A stretch of 64,000 nt of DNA from Acidovorax_G lacteus (GCF_039540375.1 NZ_BAABEX010000007.1:434001-498000), one strand, 5' to 3'. Counted from the stretch's first letter, positions 25,367-34,405 are shown. A program made the numbers and translations. Notes: generated by a model from the letters alone, not told the origin.

Positions 25367-26890
25367 ATGAACGCCCCCCAATCCACCGCCGTGCTGGCCC
25401 CCACCGTCAAGCTGCTGATCGGCGGCAAGTTTGTCGAGTCCAAGACCACCGAATGGCGCAACGTGGTGAACCCCGCCACGCAGCAGGTGCTGGCCCGCGT
25501 GCCCTTTGCCACGCCCGAAGAAATCGAGGCCGCCGTCGCCTCGGCCAAGGAAGCGTTCAAGACCTGGAAGAAAACCCCCATCGGCACGCGCGCCCGCATC
25601 TTCCTGAAGCTGCAGCAGCTGATCCGTGAAAACATGGGCGAGCTGGCCGCGCTGCTCACGGCCGAGCAAGGCAAGACCCTGCCCGACGCCGAGGGCGACG
25701 TGTTCCGCGGCCTGGAAGTGGTGGAGCACGCGGCCAGCATCGGCAACCTGCAGCTCGGCGAGCTGGCCAACAACGTGGCCGGCGGCGTGGACACCTACAC
25801 CGTGCTGCAGCCCCTGGGCGTGTGCGCGGGCATCACGCCCTTCAACTTCCCGGCCATGATTCCGCTGTGGATGTTCCCGATGGCCATTGCCACGGGCAAC
25901 ACCTTCGTGCTCAAGCCCTCCGAGCAAGACCCCATGGTGACCATGCGCCTGTGCGAGCTGGCGCTGGAAGCCGGCATTCCGCCCGGCGTGCTGAACGTGG
26001 TGCATGGCGGCGAAGCTGCCGTGAACGCGATTTGCGACCACCCGGACATCAAGGCCATCAGCTTCGTCGGTTCGACCAAGGTGGGCACCCATGTGTACAA
26101 CCGCGCCAGCCTGAACGGCAAGCGCGTGCAGTGCATGATGGGTGCGAAGAACCACGCCATCGTGGTGCCCGACGCGAACAAGGAGCAAACCCTCAACGCC
26201 CTGGCCGGTGCGGCCTTTGGCGCGGCCGGCCAGCGCTGCATGGCGCTGTCGGTCGTGATCCTGGTGGGCGAGTCGCAGAAGTGGATCCCGGAACTGGTGG
26301 CCAAGGCCAAGACGCTCAAGGTGAGCGGCGGCACCGAAAAGGGCACCGACGTGGGCCCGCTGATCTCCTGCGCTGCCCGCGACCGCGTGGTCGGCCTGAT
26401 CGAGCGTGGCATTGCCGACGGTGCCACGCTGGAGCTGGACGGACGCAACCCGCAGGTGCCCGGCTACGAGCAAGGCAACTTCGTGGGCCCGACGATCTTC
26501 AGCGGCGTCAAGCCCGGCATGTCCATCTACGACCAGGAAATCTTCGGCCCCGTGCTCTGCCTGGCGTCCGCCGACACGCTGGACGAAGCCATCGAGTTCA
26601 TCAACGCCAACCCCAACGGCAACGGCACCGCCATCTTCACGCAAAGCGGCGCAGCGGCGCGCAAGTTCCAGGAAGAGATCGACGTGGGCCAGGTCGGCAT
26701 CAACGTGCCGATTCCGGTGCCGGTGCCGATCTTCTCGTTCACCGGCTCGCGCGCTTCCAAGCTGGGCGACCTGGGTCCGTATGGCAAGCAGGTCGTGATG
26801 TTCTACACCCAGACCAAGACCGTGACCGCGCGCTGGTTCGACGACAGCACCGTGAGCCAGGGCGTGAACACCACGATCAGCCTGAAGTGA
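25367..26890 (+). CDS. mmsA: methylmalonate-semialdehyde dehydrogenase (CoA-acylating)
   Basis: A 507-residue aldehyde dehydrogenase that converts methylmalonate semialdehyde to propionyl-CoA in valine catabolism. Motifs: PFNFPAMIPLWMFP, FVGSTKVG, the nucleophile Cys291 in AAGQRCMALS, and EIFGPVL. The absence of the usual general-base Glu in the GAKNH region is typical of the CoA-dependent MmsA group. ATG 25367 has CGGAGA upstream; the frame is open back to 25253 but that part is promoter. It is divergent from a LysR gene. Confidence 0.95.
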   Translation: MNAPQSTAVLAPTVKLLIGGKFVESKTTEWRNVVNPATQQVLARVPFATPEEIEAAVASAKEAFKTWKKTPIGTRARIFLKLQQLIRENMGELAALLTAEQGKTLPDAEGDVFRGLEVVEHAASIGNLQLGELANNVAGGVDTYTVLQPLGVCAGITPFNFPAMIPLWMFPMAIATGNTFVLKPSEQDPMVTMRLCELALEAGIPPGVLNVVHGGEAAVNAICDHPDIKAISFVGSTKVGTHVYNRASLNGKRVQCMMGAKNHAIVVPDANKEQTLNALAGAAFGAAGQRCMALSVVILVGESQKWIPELVAKAKTLKVSGGTEKGTDVGPLISCAARDRVVGLIERGIADGATLELDGRNPQVPGYEQGNFVGPTIFSGVKPGMSIYDQEIFGPVLCLASADTLDEAIEFINANPNGNGTAIFTQSGAAARKFQEEIDVGQVGINVPIPVPVPIFSFTGSRASKLGDLGPYGKQVVMFYTQTKTVTARWFDDSTVSQGVNTTISLK

Positions 26891-27108
26891 CCGGCGCTGG
26901 GGCGCATGGCGTGCACGCGGCCGGGCGCAAATGCCGCCCACCCATTCACGCAGAGCCGGTCGAAGCACCGCACACGGCTTGGATGGGTTCAGCCTGAAGG
27001 CCTGGAGGGCTCTGGTGGCCAGCGCTGCGCTGCCCTGCCCGGCCATGCCTTCTGGCACCCCGACCGGGAACTTCGCGTCATCCCCAGCACCGGCTGGGCT
27101 GGTGTCCA

Positions 27109-27540
27109 ATGCAGGCCATGCAACCCTCTCGCACCCACGTCACTGCGGCAGCCTGGGCGGCTGCGGCCTTGCTGCTCTGCGGCGGCACGGTGCCGCTTCA
27201 GCACGCACACGCCCAGGCCGGTGCGGCCTGCAACCCGGCCGGCACGGTGGCCGAGACCAACGCCTGCGCGGTGCAGGCCTTCCAGGCGGCCGACACCACC
27301 ATTCAGATCCTCTACGAAGACGTGATGCGCGCCCTGTCGGCCCACGAGCGACCGCAACTGCGCCAGGAGCACAGCGCCTGGCGGCGCGAGCGCACGGCCC
27401 TGTGCAAACGCGAGACACAGGCGCGCGAAACGCAACCCGATGGCCCGCGCCTGTTCCACGAATGCCTCACGCGCGTGACCCAGCAACGCCGCGCCGGGCT
27501 GCTGCGCTGGCTCAGTGCCGACAGCCCGGCCAGGCCCTGA
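27109..27540 (+). CDS. secreted LprI-like (DUF1311) protein
   Basis: A 143-residue exported protein with a signal peptide (AAAWAAAALLLCGGTVPLQHAHA) and a domain resembling lysozyme-inhibitor LprI (DUF1311): CNPAGTVAETNACAVQAFQAAD, YEDVM, and two further cysteines. Family members are periplasmic; activity is unknown here. It lies between mmsA and the acyl-CoA dehydrogenase gene, 42 bases before the latter, with no obvious metabolic link to either. Start ATG 27109 or 27118. Confidence 0.7.
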   Translation: MQAMQPSRTHVTAAAWAAAALLLCGGTVPLQHAHAQAGAACNPAGTVAETNACAVQAFQAADTTIQILYEDVMRALSAHERPQLRQEHSAWRRERTALCKRETQARETQPDGPRLFHECLTRVTQQRRAGLLRWLSADSPARP

Positions 27541-27582
27541 AATCCTTCACATCCGAAGCCAACCTGCCCACGAGACACCGCC

Positions 27583-28743
27583 ATGGACTTTGAGCTGACC
27601 GAAGAACAACGCGCCTTTGCCCAGACCGCGCGCGATTTTGCCCAGGCAGAACTGGCACCCCATGCCGCGCACTGGGACGCCGAAGGCATCTTTCCGCGCG
27701 ACGCGATTGCCAAGGCCGGCACGCTGGGCTTTTGCGGCCTGTACGCGCCCGAGGCCGCTGGCGGCCTCGCCCTGCCCCGGCTGGACGCCACGCTGGTGTT
27801 CGAAGAGATGGCCGCGGTGGACCCGTCCACCACGGCCTTTATCACCATCCACAACATGGCCACCTGGATGCTCGGCACCTGGGCGCAGCCCGCCGTGCGC
27901 GACCACTGGGGCCCACTGCTCACCAGCGGCGAAAAGCTGGCCAGCTATTGCCTGACGGAGCCTGGGGCAGGCTCGGACGCTGCCTCGCTCAAGACCCGCG
28001 CCGAATTGGTGGGCCACGAATACGTTATCAACGGCAGCAAGGCCTTCATCAGCGGCGCGGGCAGCACCGACGTGCTGGTGCTCATGGCCCGCACGGGCGA
28101 CGCCGGGGCGGCCGGCATCAGCGCTTTTGTGGTGCCGGCCGACACGCCGGGCATCAGCTACGGCAAAAAAGAACACAAGATGGGCTGGAACAGCCAGCCC
28201 ACGCGCACCATCAGCTTCGACAACGTGCGCATCCCGGCGCAGAACCTGCTGGGCCAAGAAGGCGAAGGCTTCAAGATCGCGATGAAGGGGCTGGACGGCG
28301 GACGCATCAACATCGCCACCTGCTCGGTGGGCGCGGCGCAGGGTGCGCTGGCACAAGCGCAGCAGTACATGCAAGACCGCAAGCAGTTCGGCAAAAGCAT
28401 TGCGAGCTTCCAGGCGCTGCAGTTCAAGCTGGCCGACATGGCCACCGAACTGGTGGCCGCGCGGCAGATGGTGCGGCTGGCTGCCAGCAAGCTCGACGCC
28501 GGTGCGCGCGACGCCACCACCTACTGCGCCATGGCCAAGCGCTTTGCGACCGATGTGGGCTTCACCGTGGTGAACGAGGCGCTGCAGTTGCACGGTGGCT
28601 ACGGCTACATCCGCGAATACCCGCTCGAGCGCCTGCTGCGCGACGCGCGCGTGCACCAGATCCTCGAAGGCACGAACGAGATCATGCGCGTGATCATTGC
28701 GCGCCGCATGCTCGACGGCGATGCGCCCGAGGCAATCCGCTGA
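27583..28743 (+). CDS. acyl-CoA dehydrogenase, probably isobutyryl-CoA dehydrogenase
   Basis: A 386-residue FAD flavoprotein. Motifs: AYCLTEPGAGSDAASLKT-type FAD binding (SYCLTEPGAGSD), GSKAFISGAGSTDV, and RDARVHQILEGTNEIMR, with the catalytic Glu in EGTNE. Placement between mmsA and mmsB indicates isobutyryl-CoA oxidation to methacrylyl-CoA in valine breakdown. The general family is certain; the substrate is inferred from context. Confidence 0.9.
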   Translation: MDFELTEEQRAFAQTARDFAQAELAPHAAHWDAEGIFPRDAIAKAGTLGFCGLYAPEAAGGLALPRLDATLVFEEMAAVDPSTTAFITIHNMATWMLGTWAQPAVRDHWGPLLTSGEKLASYCLTEPGAGSDAASLKTRAELVGHEYVINGSKAFISGAGSTDVLVLMARTGDAGAAGISAFVVPADTPGISYGKKEHKMGWNSQPTRTISFDNVRIPAQNLLGQEGEGFKIAMKGLDGGRINIATCSVGAAQGALAQAQQYMQDRKQFGKSIASFQALQFKLADMATELVAARQMVRLAASKLDAGARDATTYCAMAKRFATDVGFTVVNEALQLHGGYGYIREYPLERLLRDARVHQILEGTNEIMRVIIARRMLDGDAPEAIR

Positions 28744-28777
28744 GCCCGCCGTCGCAGGCACGATGACCACCGTACGC

Positions 28778-28826
28778 GCTATGACATTGATAGCGGCTTG
28801 TGCTTGTTGCTGAAGCACGAGCCGCC
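28778..28826 (+). repeat. composite palindromic repeat, copy 4
   Basis: The small stem GCTAT...ATAGC (28778-28794) is followed by the large stem GGCTTGTGCTT / AAGCACGAGCC. The orientation is the same as copy 1. It ends 12 bases before the ATG of the tfoX-like gene, so the hairpin would sit in that gene's leader. Confidence 0.75.
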
Positions 28827-28838
28827 AAATCCGTTCCG

Positions 28839-29258
28839 ATGCCCGCACGCCCCCTGTCCGACGAGACGCAGCAGCTGATCCAAGCGGTGCGTGCCGCGCT
28901 GGCAGACCGCAGCGATGTGGACGAGCGCCCGCTGTTCGGCTGCTGGGCCTTCTTTGTGGACGGCAAGCTGTGCGTGGGCGTCAAGCGCGACGAGCTGCTG
29001 GTGCGCCTGCCGCCCGAGCGGCACCGCGAGTTCCAGGAGATGCAAAACACCCGCGAGCTGTCGCCCGGCGGCGGCATGCAGGGCTACTTCTGGGTGGAGC
29101 CCAATGGCTATGCGAGCGCGGCGCAGTGGCGCCGGTGGCTGGACGAAGCACTGGCCTACAACCCGCGGGCCAAGGCCTCGCCACGGCGCAAGCGCGCAGC
29201 CGCGCCCGCGGCGCACACGGGTGCCGCGCGGCCCAGCCTCTTTGAGGACGATGGCTGA
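28839..29258 (+). CDS. TfoX N-terminal domain protein
   Basis: A 139-residue protein whose first 100 residues match the TfoX/Sxy N-terminal domain (RPLFGCWAFFVDGKLCVGVKR, then GYFWVEPNGYAS), followed by a basic Ala-rich tail. The TfoX C-terminal helix-hairpin-helix half is absent, so it is not a full competence activator; function unknown. Inverted copies of the dispersed palindrome lie on both sides (28778-28826 and 29282-29340), within the valine gene cluster. Confidence 0.75.
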   Translation: MPARPLSDETQQLIQAVRAALADRSDVDERPLFGCWAFFVDGKLCVGVKRDELLVRLPPERHREFQEMQNTRELSPGGGMQGYFWVEPNGYASAAQWRRWLDEALAYNPRAKASPRRKRAAAPAAHTGAARPSLFEDDG

Positions 29259-29281
29259 CGGCCACCCGACCGACTTCAAGG

Positions 29282-29340
29282 CCAAATCGGCCCGATAACC
29301 AGAAAAATCAAGCACAAGCAGCTCATCTTTTGATAGCAAA
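29282..29340 (-). repeat. composite palindromic repeat, copy 5 (degenerate)
   Basis: CAAATCGGC flank, a decayed left arm, then AAGCACAAGCAGC and the small-stem remnant ending GATAGCAAA. The orientation is opposite to copy 4, making an inverted pair around the tfoX-like gene. Confidence 0.65.
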
Positions 29341-29406
29341 CCACCAGATCCTTTTCCACGGGACCTTTTTCTTTTCCACTCGACAACGACCACAAGGAGA
29401 ACCCTC

Positions 29407-30303
29407 ATGAAAATCGCATTCATCGGCCTGGGCAACATGGGCGGCCCGATGGCCCTGAACCTGCACAAGGCGGGCCACGAGGTGCTGGCCTTTGACCTGT
29501 CGAAGGCCGCGTGCGACAAGGTGGCCGAGGGCGGCGTGCGCATTGGTGGCGACGCCAACGCCACGGTGCAAGGCGCCGAGGTGGTCATCAGCATGCTGCC
29601 CGCCAGCCAGCATGTGGAGGCGCTGTTCCTGGGCACGGGCCAGGCCAAGGGCCTGCTGGCCTGCCTGCCTGCCGGTACGCTGGTGATCGACTGCTCGACG
29701 ATTGCCGCCGCCAGCGCCCGCAAGGTGGCCGAGGCCGCCAAGGCCCAGCAGATCGACTTCATCGACGCCCCCGTCTCGGGCGGCACGGGCGGCGCGATTG
29801 CGGGCACGCTGACCTTCATGGTGGGTGGCGACGCCGCCGTGCTGGAGCGCGCGCGCCCGGTGCTCGAAAAGATGGGGGCCAACATCTTCCACGCCGGCAG
29901 CGTGGGCGCGGGGCAGACGGCCAAGATCTGCAACAACATGCTGCTGGGCATCCTCATGGCGGGCACCAGCGAGGCCATTGCCCTGGGCGTGGCCAACGGG
30001 CTCGACCCCAAGGTGCTCAGCGAGATCATGCGCCGCAGTTCGGGCGGCAACTGGGCGCTGGAGAAGTACAACCCCTTCCCCGGCGTGATGGAGACCGCCC
30101 CGGCCAGCAAGGGCTACGCGGGTGGCTTTGGCACCGACCTGATGCTCAAGGACCTGGGCCTGGCGCAGGAGAACGCCACCGCTGTGAAGGCCGCCACGCC
30201 GCTGGGCGGGCTGGCGCGCAGCCTGTATGCCGCGCACAGCCTGGGGGGCCACGGCGGGCTGGATTTCTCCAGCATCCTGCAGATGTTCCACAAGGCGCGC
30301 TGA
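29407..30303 (+). CDS. mmsB: 3-hydroxyisobutyrate dehydrogenase
   Basis: A 298-residue beta-hydroxyacid dehydrogenase that oxidises 3-hydroxyisobutyrate to methylmalonate semialdehyde, the substrate of MmsA. The N-terminal NAD site is FIGLGNMGGPMA, the substrate motif DAPVSGGTGGA, and the catalytic Lys is in GQTAKICNNML. AAGGAG precedes the ATG by about nine bases. It is the last gene of the valine cluster on this strand and is convergent with the aminobenzoate operon. Confidence 0.94.
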   Translation: MKIAFIGLGNMGGPMALNLHKAGHEVLAFDLSKAACDKVAEGGVRIGGDANATVQGAEVVISMLPASQHVEALFLGTGQAKGLLACLPAGTLVIDCSTIAAASARKVAEAAKAQQIDFIDAPVSGGTGGAIAGTLTFMVGGDAAVLERARPVLEKMGANIFHAGSVGAGQTAKICNNMLLGILMAGTSEAIALGVANGLDPKVLSEIMRRSSGGNWALEKYNPFPGVMETAPASKGYAGGFGTDLMLKDLGLAQENATAVKAATPLGGLARSLYAAHSLGGHGGLDFSSILQMFHKAR

Positions 30304-30316
30304 GCGCCAGCCGGGC

Positions 30317-30338
30317 GGGCGGCCTGCGCAGGCCGCCC
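30317..30338. terminator. GC-rich palindrome between convergent operons
   Basis: GGGCGGCCTG-CG-CAGGCCGCCC is a perfect 10-base-arm palindrome in the 72-base gap between the ends of mmsB and the Rid gene. It has no T-run, so it is at best a weak or rho-assisted terminator. The location favours that role. Confidence 0.4.
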
Positions 30339-30375
30339 TCCTGCCACGGCCCCGCAGACGGCAGGGCCGGGCCGA

Positions 30376-30768
30376 TCAGTCCGGCACCACGGCCGTGACT
30401 TCAATCTCCACCTTGGCCCGGTCTTCCACCAGGGCCGAGACCTCCACCGCCGTCATGGCCGCGTTGAAGCTGCCGATCAGCTCGCGGAAATGGCGACCAA
30501 TCTCGGGGTAGGCGGCAACGTATTCGCGCTTGTCGGTCACGTACCAGGTCATGCGCACGATGTGCTCGGGCCGGGCCCCGCCTTCGCGGAGCACCTCCAC
30601 AATGTTTTGCAGCGCCTGGCGCACCTGGCCGGCCAGGTCGTCGGTGTGGAACACGCCTTGCGCGTCCCAGCCGATCATGCCAGCCACAAACACCATGCGG
30701 CCGCGCGCGGTCACGCCATTGGCATAGCCGCGCGGGCGGGGCCAGCCGGGGGGAAGCAGGGTCTGCAT
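30376..30768 (-). CDS. Rid-family (YjgF/YER057c/UK114) protein
   Basis: A 130-residue Rid-fold protein, last in the aminobenzoate operon. The family core VFVAGMIGWDAQG, then VRQALQNIVEVL and MTWYVTD is clear. At the position of the Arg that RidA needs for imine/enamine hydrolysis I read Ala (VEVSALVED rather than VEVARLP), so canonical deaminase activity is doubtful. ATG 30768 has an excellent GAGGAG. The pathway contains an enamine intermediate, which is why a Rid protein here is interesting. Confidence 0.88.
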   Translation of the reverse strand: MQTLLPPGWPRPRGYANGVTARGRMVFVAGMIGWDAQGVFHTDDLAGQVRQALQNIVEVLREGGARPEHIVRMTWYVTDKREYVAAYPEIGRHFRELIGSFNAAMTAVEVSALVEDRAKVEIEVTAVVPD

Positions 30769-30833
30769 GGAATTCTCCTCGTGCGGGGGGATGGGGTCCG
30801 GGGCTTGGGGCCTGGCGACACTGGTGATGGGCC

Positions 30834-31565
30834 CTAGACCCCGATATAGCGCTCCCACAGCGCCGGGTCGTGCGCGAGTGCGGACGAGTCGCCCTGCCAC
30901 ACCACGCGGCCACGCTCGATCAACGTGTGGTGGGTGGCCAGCGGCAGCAGGCGGCGCACATATTTGTCGATCACCAGAATCGTCTGGCCCTGGGCGCGCA
31001 GCGCCTCCAGGCAGCGCCAGATCTCTTCACGGATCAGCGGGGCCAGGCCCTCGGTGGCTTCGTCCAGGATCAGCAGGTAGGGGTTGGTCATCAGCGCGCG
31101 GCCAATGGCCAGCATCTGCTGCTCGCCGCCCGACAGCTGGTTGCCCATGTTGCGCTGGCGCTCGGCCAGGCGCGGAAACAGCGCAAACACGCGCTCCAGC
31201 GTCCACGGCTCGGGGTGGGCATTGCGCCGCGCGGCAAACGCGACCAGGTTTTCAGTGACCGAGAGGTTGGGGAAAATCTGCCGCCCCTCGGGCACCACGG
31301 CCAGGCCCATGCGCGCAATGCGGTCGGGCGCGAGCTGGTCGATGCGCTCGCCGCGAAAGCGCACCGCCCCGCCCTGCGCGCGCGTAAGGCCCAGCACCGA
31401 TCGCACCGTGGTGGTCTTGCCCATGCCGTTGCGGCCCAGCAGCGTGGCCACCTCACCCGCCCCCACGCGCAGCGACAGGCCAAACAGCACCTGGCTGCGG
31501 CCGTAGGCGGTTTCGATGGCATCGACTTCGAGCAATGCTTCGCGCGGGTGGTGTGCAGTGCTCAT
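30834..31565 (-). CDS. livF: LivF-type ABC transporter ATPase
   Basis: A 243-residue ATPase of the branched-chain amino acid/aromatic acid (HAAT) importer class. Walker A GRNGMGKT, signature LSGGEQQ, Walker B LLILDEATEGLAP. The start overlaps the livG stop by four bases. The operon context suggests import of an aromatic acid such as 2-aminobenzoate rather than leucine; this is inferred. Confidence 0.92.
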   Translation of the reverse strand: MSTAHHPREALLEVDAIETAYGRSQVLFGLSLRVGAGEVATLLGRNGMGKTTTVRSVLGLTRAQGGAVRFRGERIDQLAPDRIARMGLAVVPEGRQIFPNLSVTENLVAFAARRNAHPEPWTLERVFALFPRLAERQRNMGNQLSGGEQQMLAIGRALMTNPYLLILDEATEGLAPLIREEIWRCLEALRAQGQTILVIDKYVRRLLPLATHHTLIERGRVVWQGDSSALAHDPALWERYIGV

Positions 31566-32341
31566 GCCGCGGCCTCCTCGTGTTCGTCGCCCAGGTAGGC
31601 CTTGCGCACGGCAGCGTCCTGGCGGATGGCGTCGGGCGTGCCCGTGGCAATCACGCGGCCCGACACCAGGGCCGAGATGCGGTCGGCCAGGCGGAACACG
31701 GCGTCCATGTCGTGCTCCACCAGCAGCAGCGTGGTTTCGCCGCGCAGGCTGGCCAGCAACTCGACCATGCGGTGCGATTCGTCGGGGCCCATGCCGGCCA
31801 TGGGCTCGTCCAGCAGCAGCAGGCGCGGGCGCAGGGCAAGGGCCAGGCCCACTTCCAGTTGGCGCTGCTCGCCATGCGACAAGGCTCCGGCCGTGCGCTG
31901 CAGCACCGCGCCCAGGCCCACGCGCTCGGCCACAGCGGCGGCCTCGGCGTAGCGCGCGCGCTCGGCCCGCGCGGGCTGCCAGAAGCGCAGGCTGCTGCCG
32001 CTTCGCGCCTGCACGGCCAGCGCCAGGTTGTCGAGCACCGGCAGGCGCAGGAACACGCTGGTGATCTGGTACGAGCGCACCAGCCCGTGGTGCACGCGCT
32101 GGTGCATGGGTTGGTGGGTGATGTCCTGCCCTGCAAAGGCGATGTGGCCCGATGTGGGGGCCACGGTGCCCGAGAGCTGGTGGATCAACGTCGTTTTGCC
32201 CGCGCCGTTGGGGCCGATCAGGGCATGGATCTCGCCGCTGCGCACGGACAGGTCGGCGTGGTCGGTGGCCAGCAGGCCGCCATAGCGCTTGACGAGCTGG
32301 CGCACCACCAGCAGGTCGTCAGGGGTTGGAGTGGTCTGCAT
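31562..32341 (-). CDS. livG: LivG-type ABC transporter ATPase
   Basis: A 259-residue ATPase partner of LivF. Walker A GPNGAGKT, signature LSHGEQRQ (a common LivG variant), Walker B LLLLDEPMAGMGP. It lies 3 bases after livM and overlaps livF by four bases, consistent with a tightly coupled operon. Confidence 0.92.
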   Translation of the reverse strand: MQTTPTPDDLLVVRQLVKRYGGLLATDHADLSVRSGEIHALIGPNGAGKTTLIHQLSGTVAPTSGHIAFAGQDITHQPMHQRVHHGLVRSYQITSVFLRLPVLDNLALAVQARSGSSLRFWQPARAERARYAEAAAVAERVGLGAVLQRTAGALSHGEQRQLEVGLALALRPRLLLLDEPMAGMGPDESHRMVELLASLRGETTLLLVEHDMDAVFRLADRISALVSGRVIATGTPDAIRQDAAVRKAYLGDEHEEAAA

Positions 32342-32344
32342 GCT

Positions 32345-33412
32345 TCAGCCCTTGCGCAACGCCCAGCGCCGGCCCAGGCTCAGCAACCCGTTGGGCGCGA
32401 CCAGCACCACCAACAGCAGCAAGGCCCCGAGGCCAAACTGCCAGTGGATGGTGTAGGCCACCAGCACTTCTTCGATCAGCAGGAACGCGGCTGCGCCCAC
32501 CAGCCCGCCGTACAAGTGCCCCACCCCGCCCAGGATGCACATGACCATGAGCATGCCGGACTGGCTCCATTGCATGAGCGAGGGGCTCACAAACCCGCCC
32601 TGATTGGCCAGCAGTGCCCCGGCCAGGCCCGCCAACGCCCCCGCCAGCGTGAAGGCGGCGAGCTTGACCCGCATCACCGGAAAACCGAGCGCATGCATGC
32701 GCTGCTCGTTTTCGCGGACGCCTTGCAGCACATGGCCAAAGCGTGCATTCAGCAAGCGCTGCACCGCCACGAAGGCCAGCGCAAACACCGCCAGCACGAC
32801 GTAATAGAACTGCGTGTCGTTGGAAAGGTCCAGCCCCAGACCCAGGTGCGAGCGCGAGGGCAGCGACAGCCCGTCCTCGCCGCCATAGGCCTTGAGCGAC
32901 ACCATCAAATAAAACAGCATCTGCGCAAAGGCCAGCGTGATCATGATGAAGTACACACCCTGCGTGCGCAGGCTGATCGCGCCGATCACCAGCGCAAACA
33001 GCCCCGCCACCAGCATGGCCGCCGGCCAGGCCACCCAGCCCGACACCACGCCCGACTGCATGAGGATGCCCACCGTGTAGGCCCCCAGGCCCACGAACGC
33101 CGCATGGCCAAAGCTGACCATGCCGCCAAAGCCCAGGATCAGGTTGAGGCTGGTGGCCGCCAGTGCAAACACCAGCACCCGGCTGGCCACGCCGATGTAA
33201 AAGCCCTCGCCCAAGGCCAGCGCAACGGGTGGCACCAGCAGCAAGGCCAGCAGCAGCGGCAGTGCGACGGCCATGCGCAGCGGATGGTCGAGCAGGCTGG
33301 TGGTGGCAGGGGTGCGGGTGGCGGTGCCGCTTGCAGGCGCCGCCGCAGGGGGCGATGCGTTCATGCCGGTAGGAGCACCAGCCGAGGTGCCAGAAGAGGT
33401 GCCAGGGTGCAT
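32345..33412 (-). CDS. livM: LivM-type ABC transporter permease
   Basis: A 355-residue integral membrane permease with about nine helices. Typical LivM segments: SLNLILGFGGMVSFGHAAFVG and GVYFIMITLAFAQM; the cytoplasmic coupling region is HVLQGVRENEQRMHALG. The first 40 residues are low-complexity (Ala/Pro/Thr/Ser), so the true start may be ATG 33364. Confidence 0.9.
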   Translation of the reverse strand: MHPGTSSGTSAGAPTGMNASPPAAAPASGTATRTPATTSLLDHPLRMAVALPLLLALLLVPPVALALGEGFYIGVASRVLVFALAATSLNLILGFGGMVSFGHAAFVGLGAYTVGILMQSGVVSGWVAWPAAMLVAGLFALVIGAISLRTQGVYFIMITLAFAQMLFYLMVSLKAYGGEDGLSLPSRSHLGLGLDLSNDTQFYYVVLAVFALAFVAVQRLLNARFGHVLQGVRENEQRMHALGFPVMRVKLAAFTLAGALAGLAGALLANQGGFVSPSLMQWSQSGMLMVMCILGGVGHLYGGLVGAAAFLLIEEVLVAYTIHWQFGLGALLLLVVLVAPNGLLSLGRRWALRKG

Positions 33413-33460
33413 GGAAGAGGCCCGGGTCGGTCGCTGTGCGGTGGTGGGGTGGCCAGTGGC

Positions 33461-34378
33461 TCAGTGCGCCGGGAAGAGCCCCTTGGGCTTCCAAAACAGC
33501 ACCGCGGCCATGAGCACATAAATGAGGATGGAGGCCACGGCCGGCCCGGCGTTGGCCGCGGCCTCGGGGCCCAGCAGGCGGCCAAACCACAGCGGAATGA
33601 AGGTGCGCCCGGCCGTATCGACCACGCCCACCAGCAGCGCACCCAGCAACGCCCCGCGGATGGAGCCAATGCCGCCGATGACGATCACCACGAAAGCCAG
33701 GATCAAGATGCTTTCGCCCATGCCCACCTGCACCGCGAGCAGCGGGCCCAACATGCCACCAGCCACCGCACACAGCGCAGCGCCCACCGCAAACACCGCC
33801 GTGAACAGGCGGCGCACGTTGGTGCCCATGGCCAGCGCCATCTCGCGGTTGGAGGCCCCGGCCCGCACCTGCATGCCCACGCGGGTGCGCGTAACCAGCA
33901 GGTACAAGAGCAAGGCCACCGCAAGGCCCACGCCGATGATGAACAGGCGATAGGCCGGGTAGGTGAAGCCGGGCAGCAGTTCCACCGGGCCGGCGAGCGC
34001 GGGCGGCGGATTCAGTGCCAGCGGCTGTGCGCCCCAGACCATGCGCACGCCCTCGTTGGCCATGAGCAGGATGGCAAAAGTGCCCAGCACCTGCGAGAGG
34101 TGGTCGCGCTCATAGAGGCGCCGGAGCACGGTGAGCTCCAGCAGCACGCCCACCGCGGCCGTGGCCGCAATGCCCACGCCCAGCCCCACCCAGAACGATC
34201 CCGAGGCCGCAGCCACGCTCGCGATCAGGTAGGCCCCGACCATGTAGAGCGAGCCGTGGGCGAGGTTGATCATGTCCATGATGCCGAACACGAGCGTGAG
34301 CCCAGCGGCCAGCAGGAACAGCATCAGGCCGAACTGCAGGCCGTTGAGGGCCTGTTCGAGCAGGAGGATGGCGGTCAT
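33461..34378 (-). CDS. livH: LivH-type ABC transporter permease
   Basis: A 305-residue membrane permease. The LivH hallmark GLTLVFGIMDMINLAHGSLYMVGAY-type segment is at residues 25-50, and GGIGSIRGALLGALLVG is near 225. It pairs with LivM to form the translocation path. It starts 27 bases after the livK stop. Confidence 0.92.
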   Translation of the reverse strand: MTAILLLEQALNGLQFGLMLFLLAAGLTLVFGIMDMINLAHGSLYMVGAYLIASVAAASGSFWVGLGVGIAATAAVGVLLELTVLRRLYERDHLSQVLGTFAILLMANEGVRMVWGAQPLALNPPPALAGPVELLPGFTYPAYRLFIIGVGLAVALLLYLLVTRTRVGMQVRAGASNREMALAMGTNVRRLFTAVFAVGAALCAVAGGMLGPLLAVQVGMGESILILAFVVIVIGGIGSIRGALLGALLVGVVDTAGRTFIPLWFGRLLGPEAAANAGPAVASILIYVLMAAVLFWKPKGLFPAH

Positions 34379-34405
34379 GCGCAGGCGCTTTCGGTGGTCG
34401 CTGCC

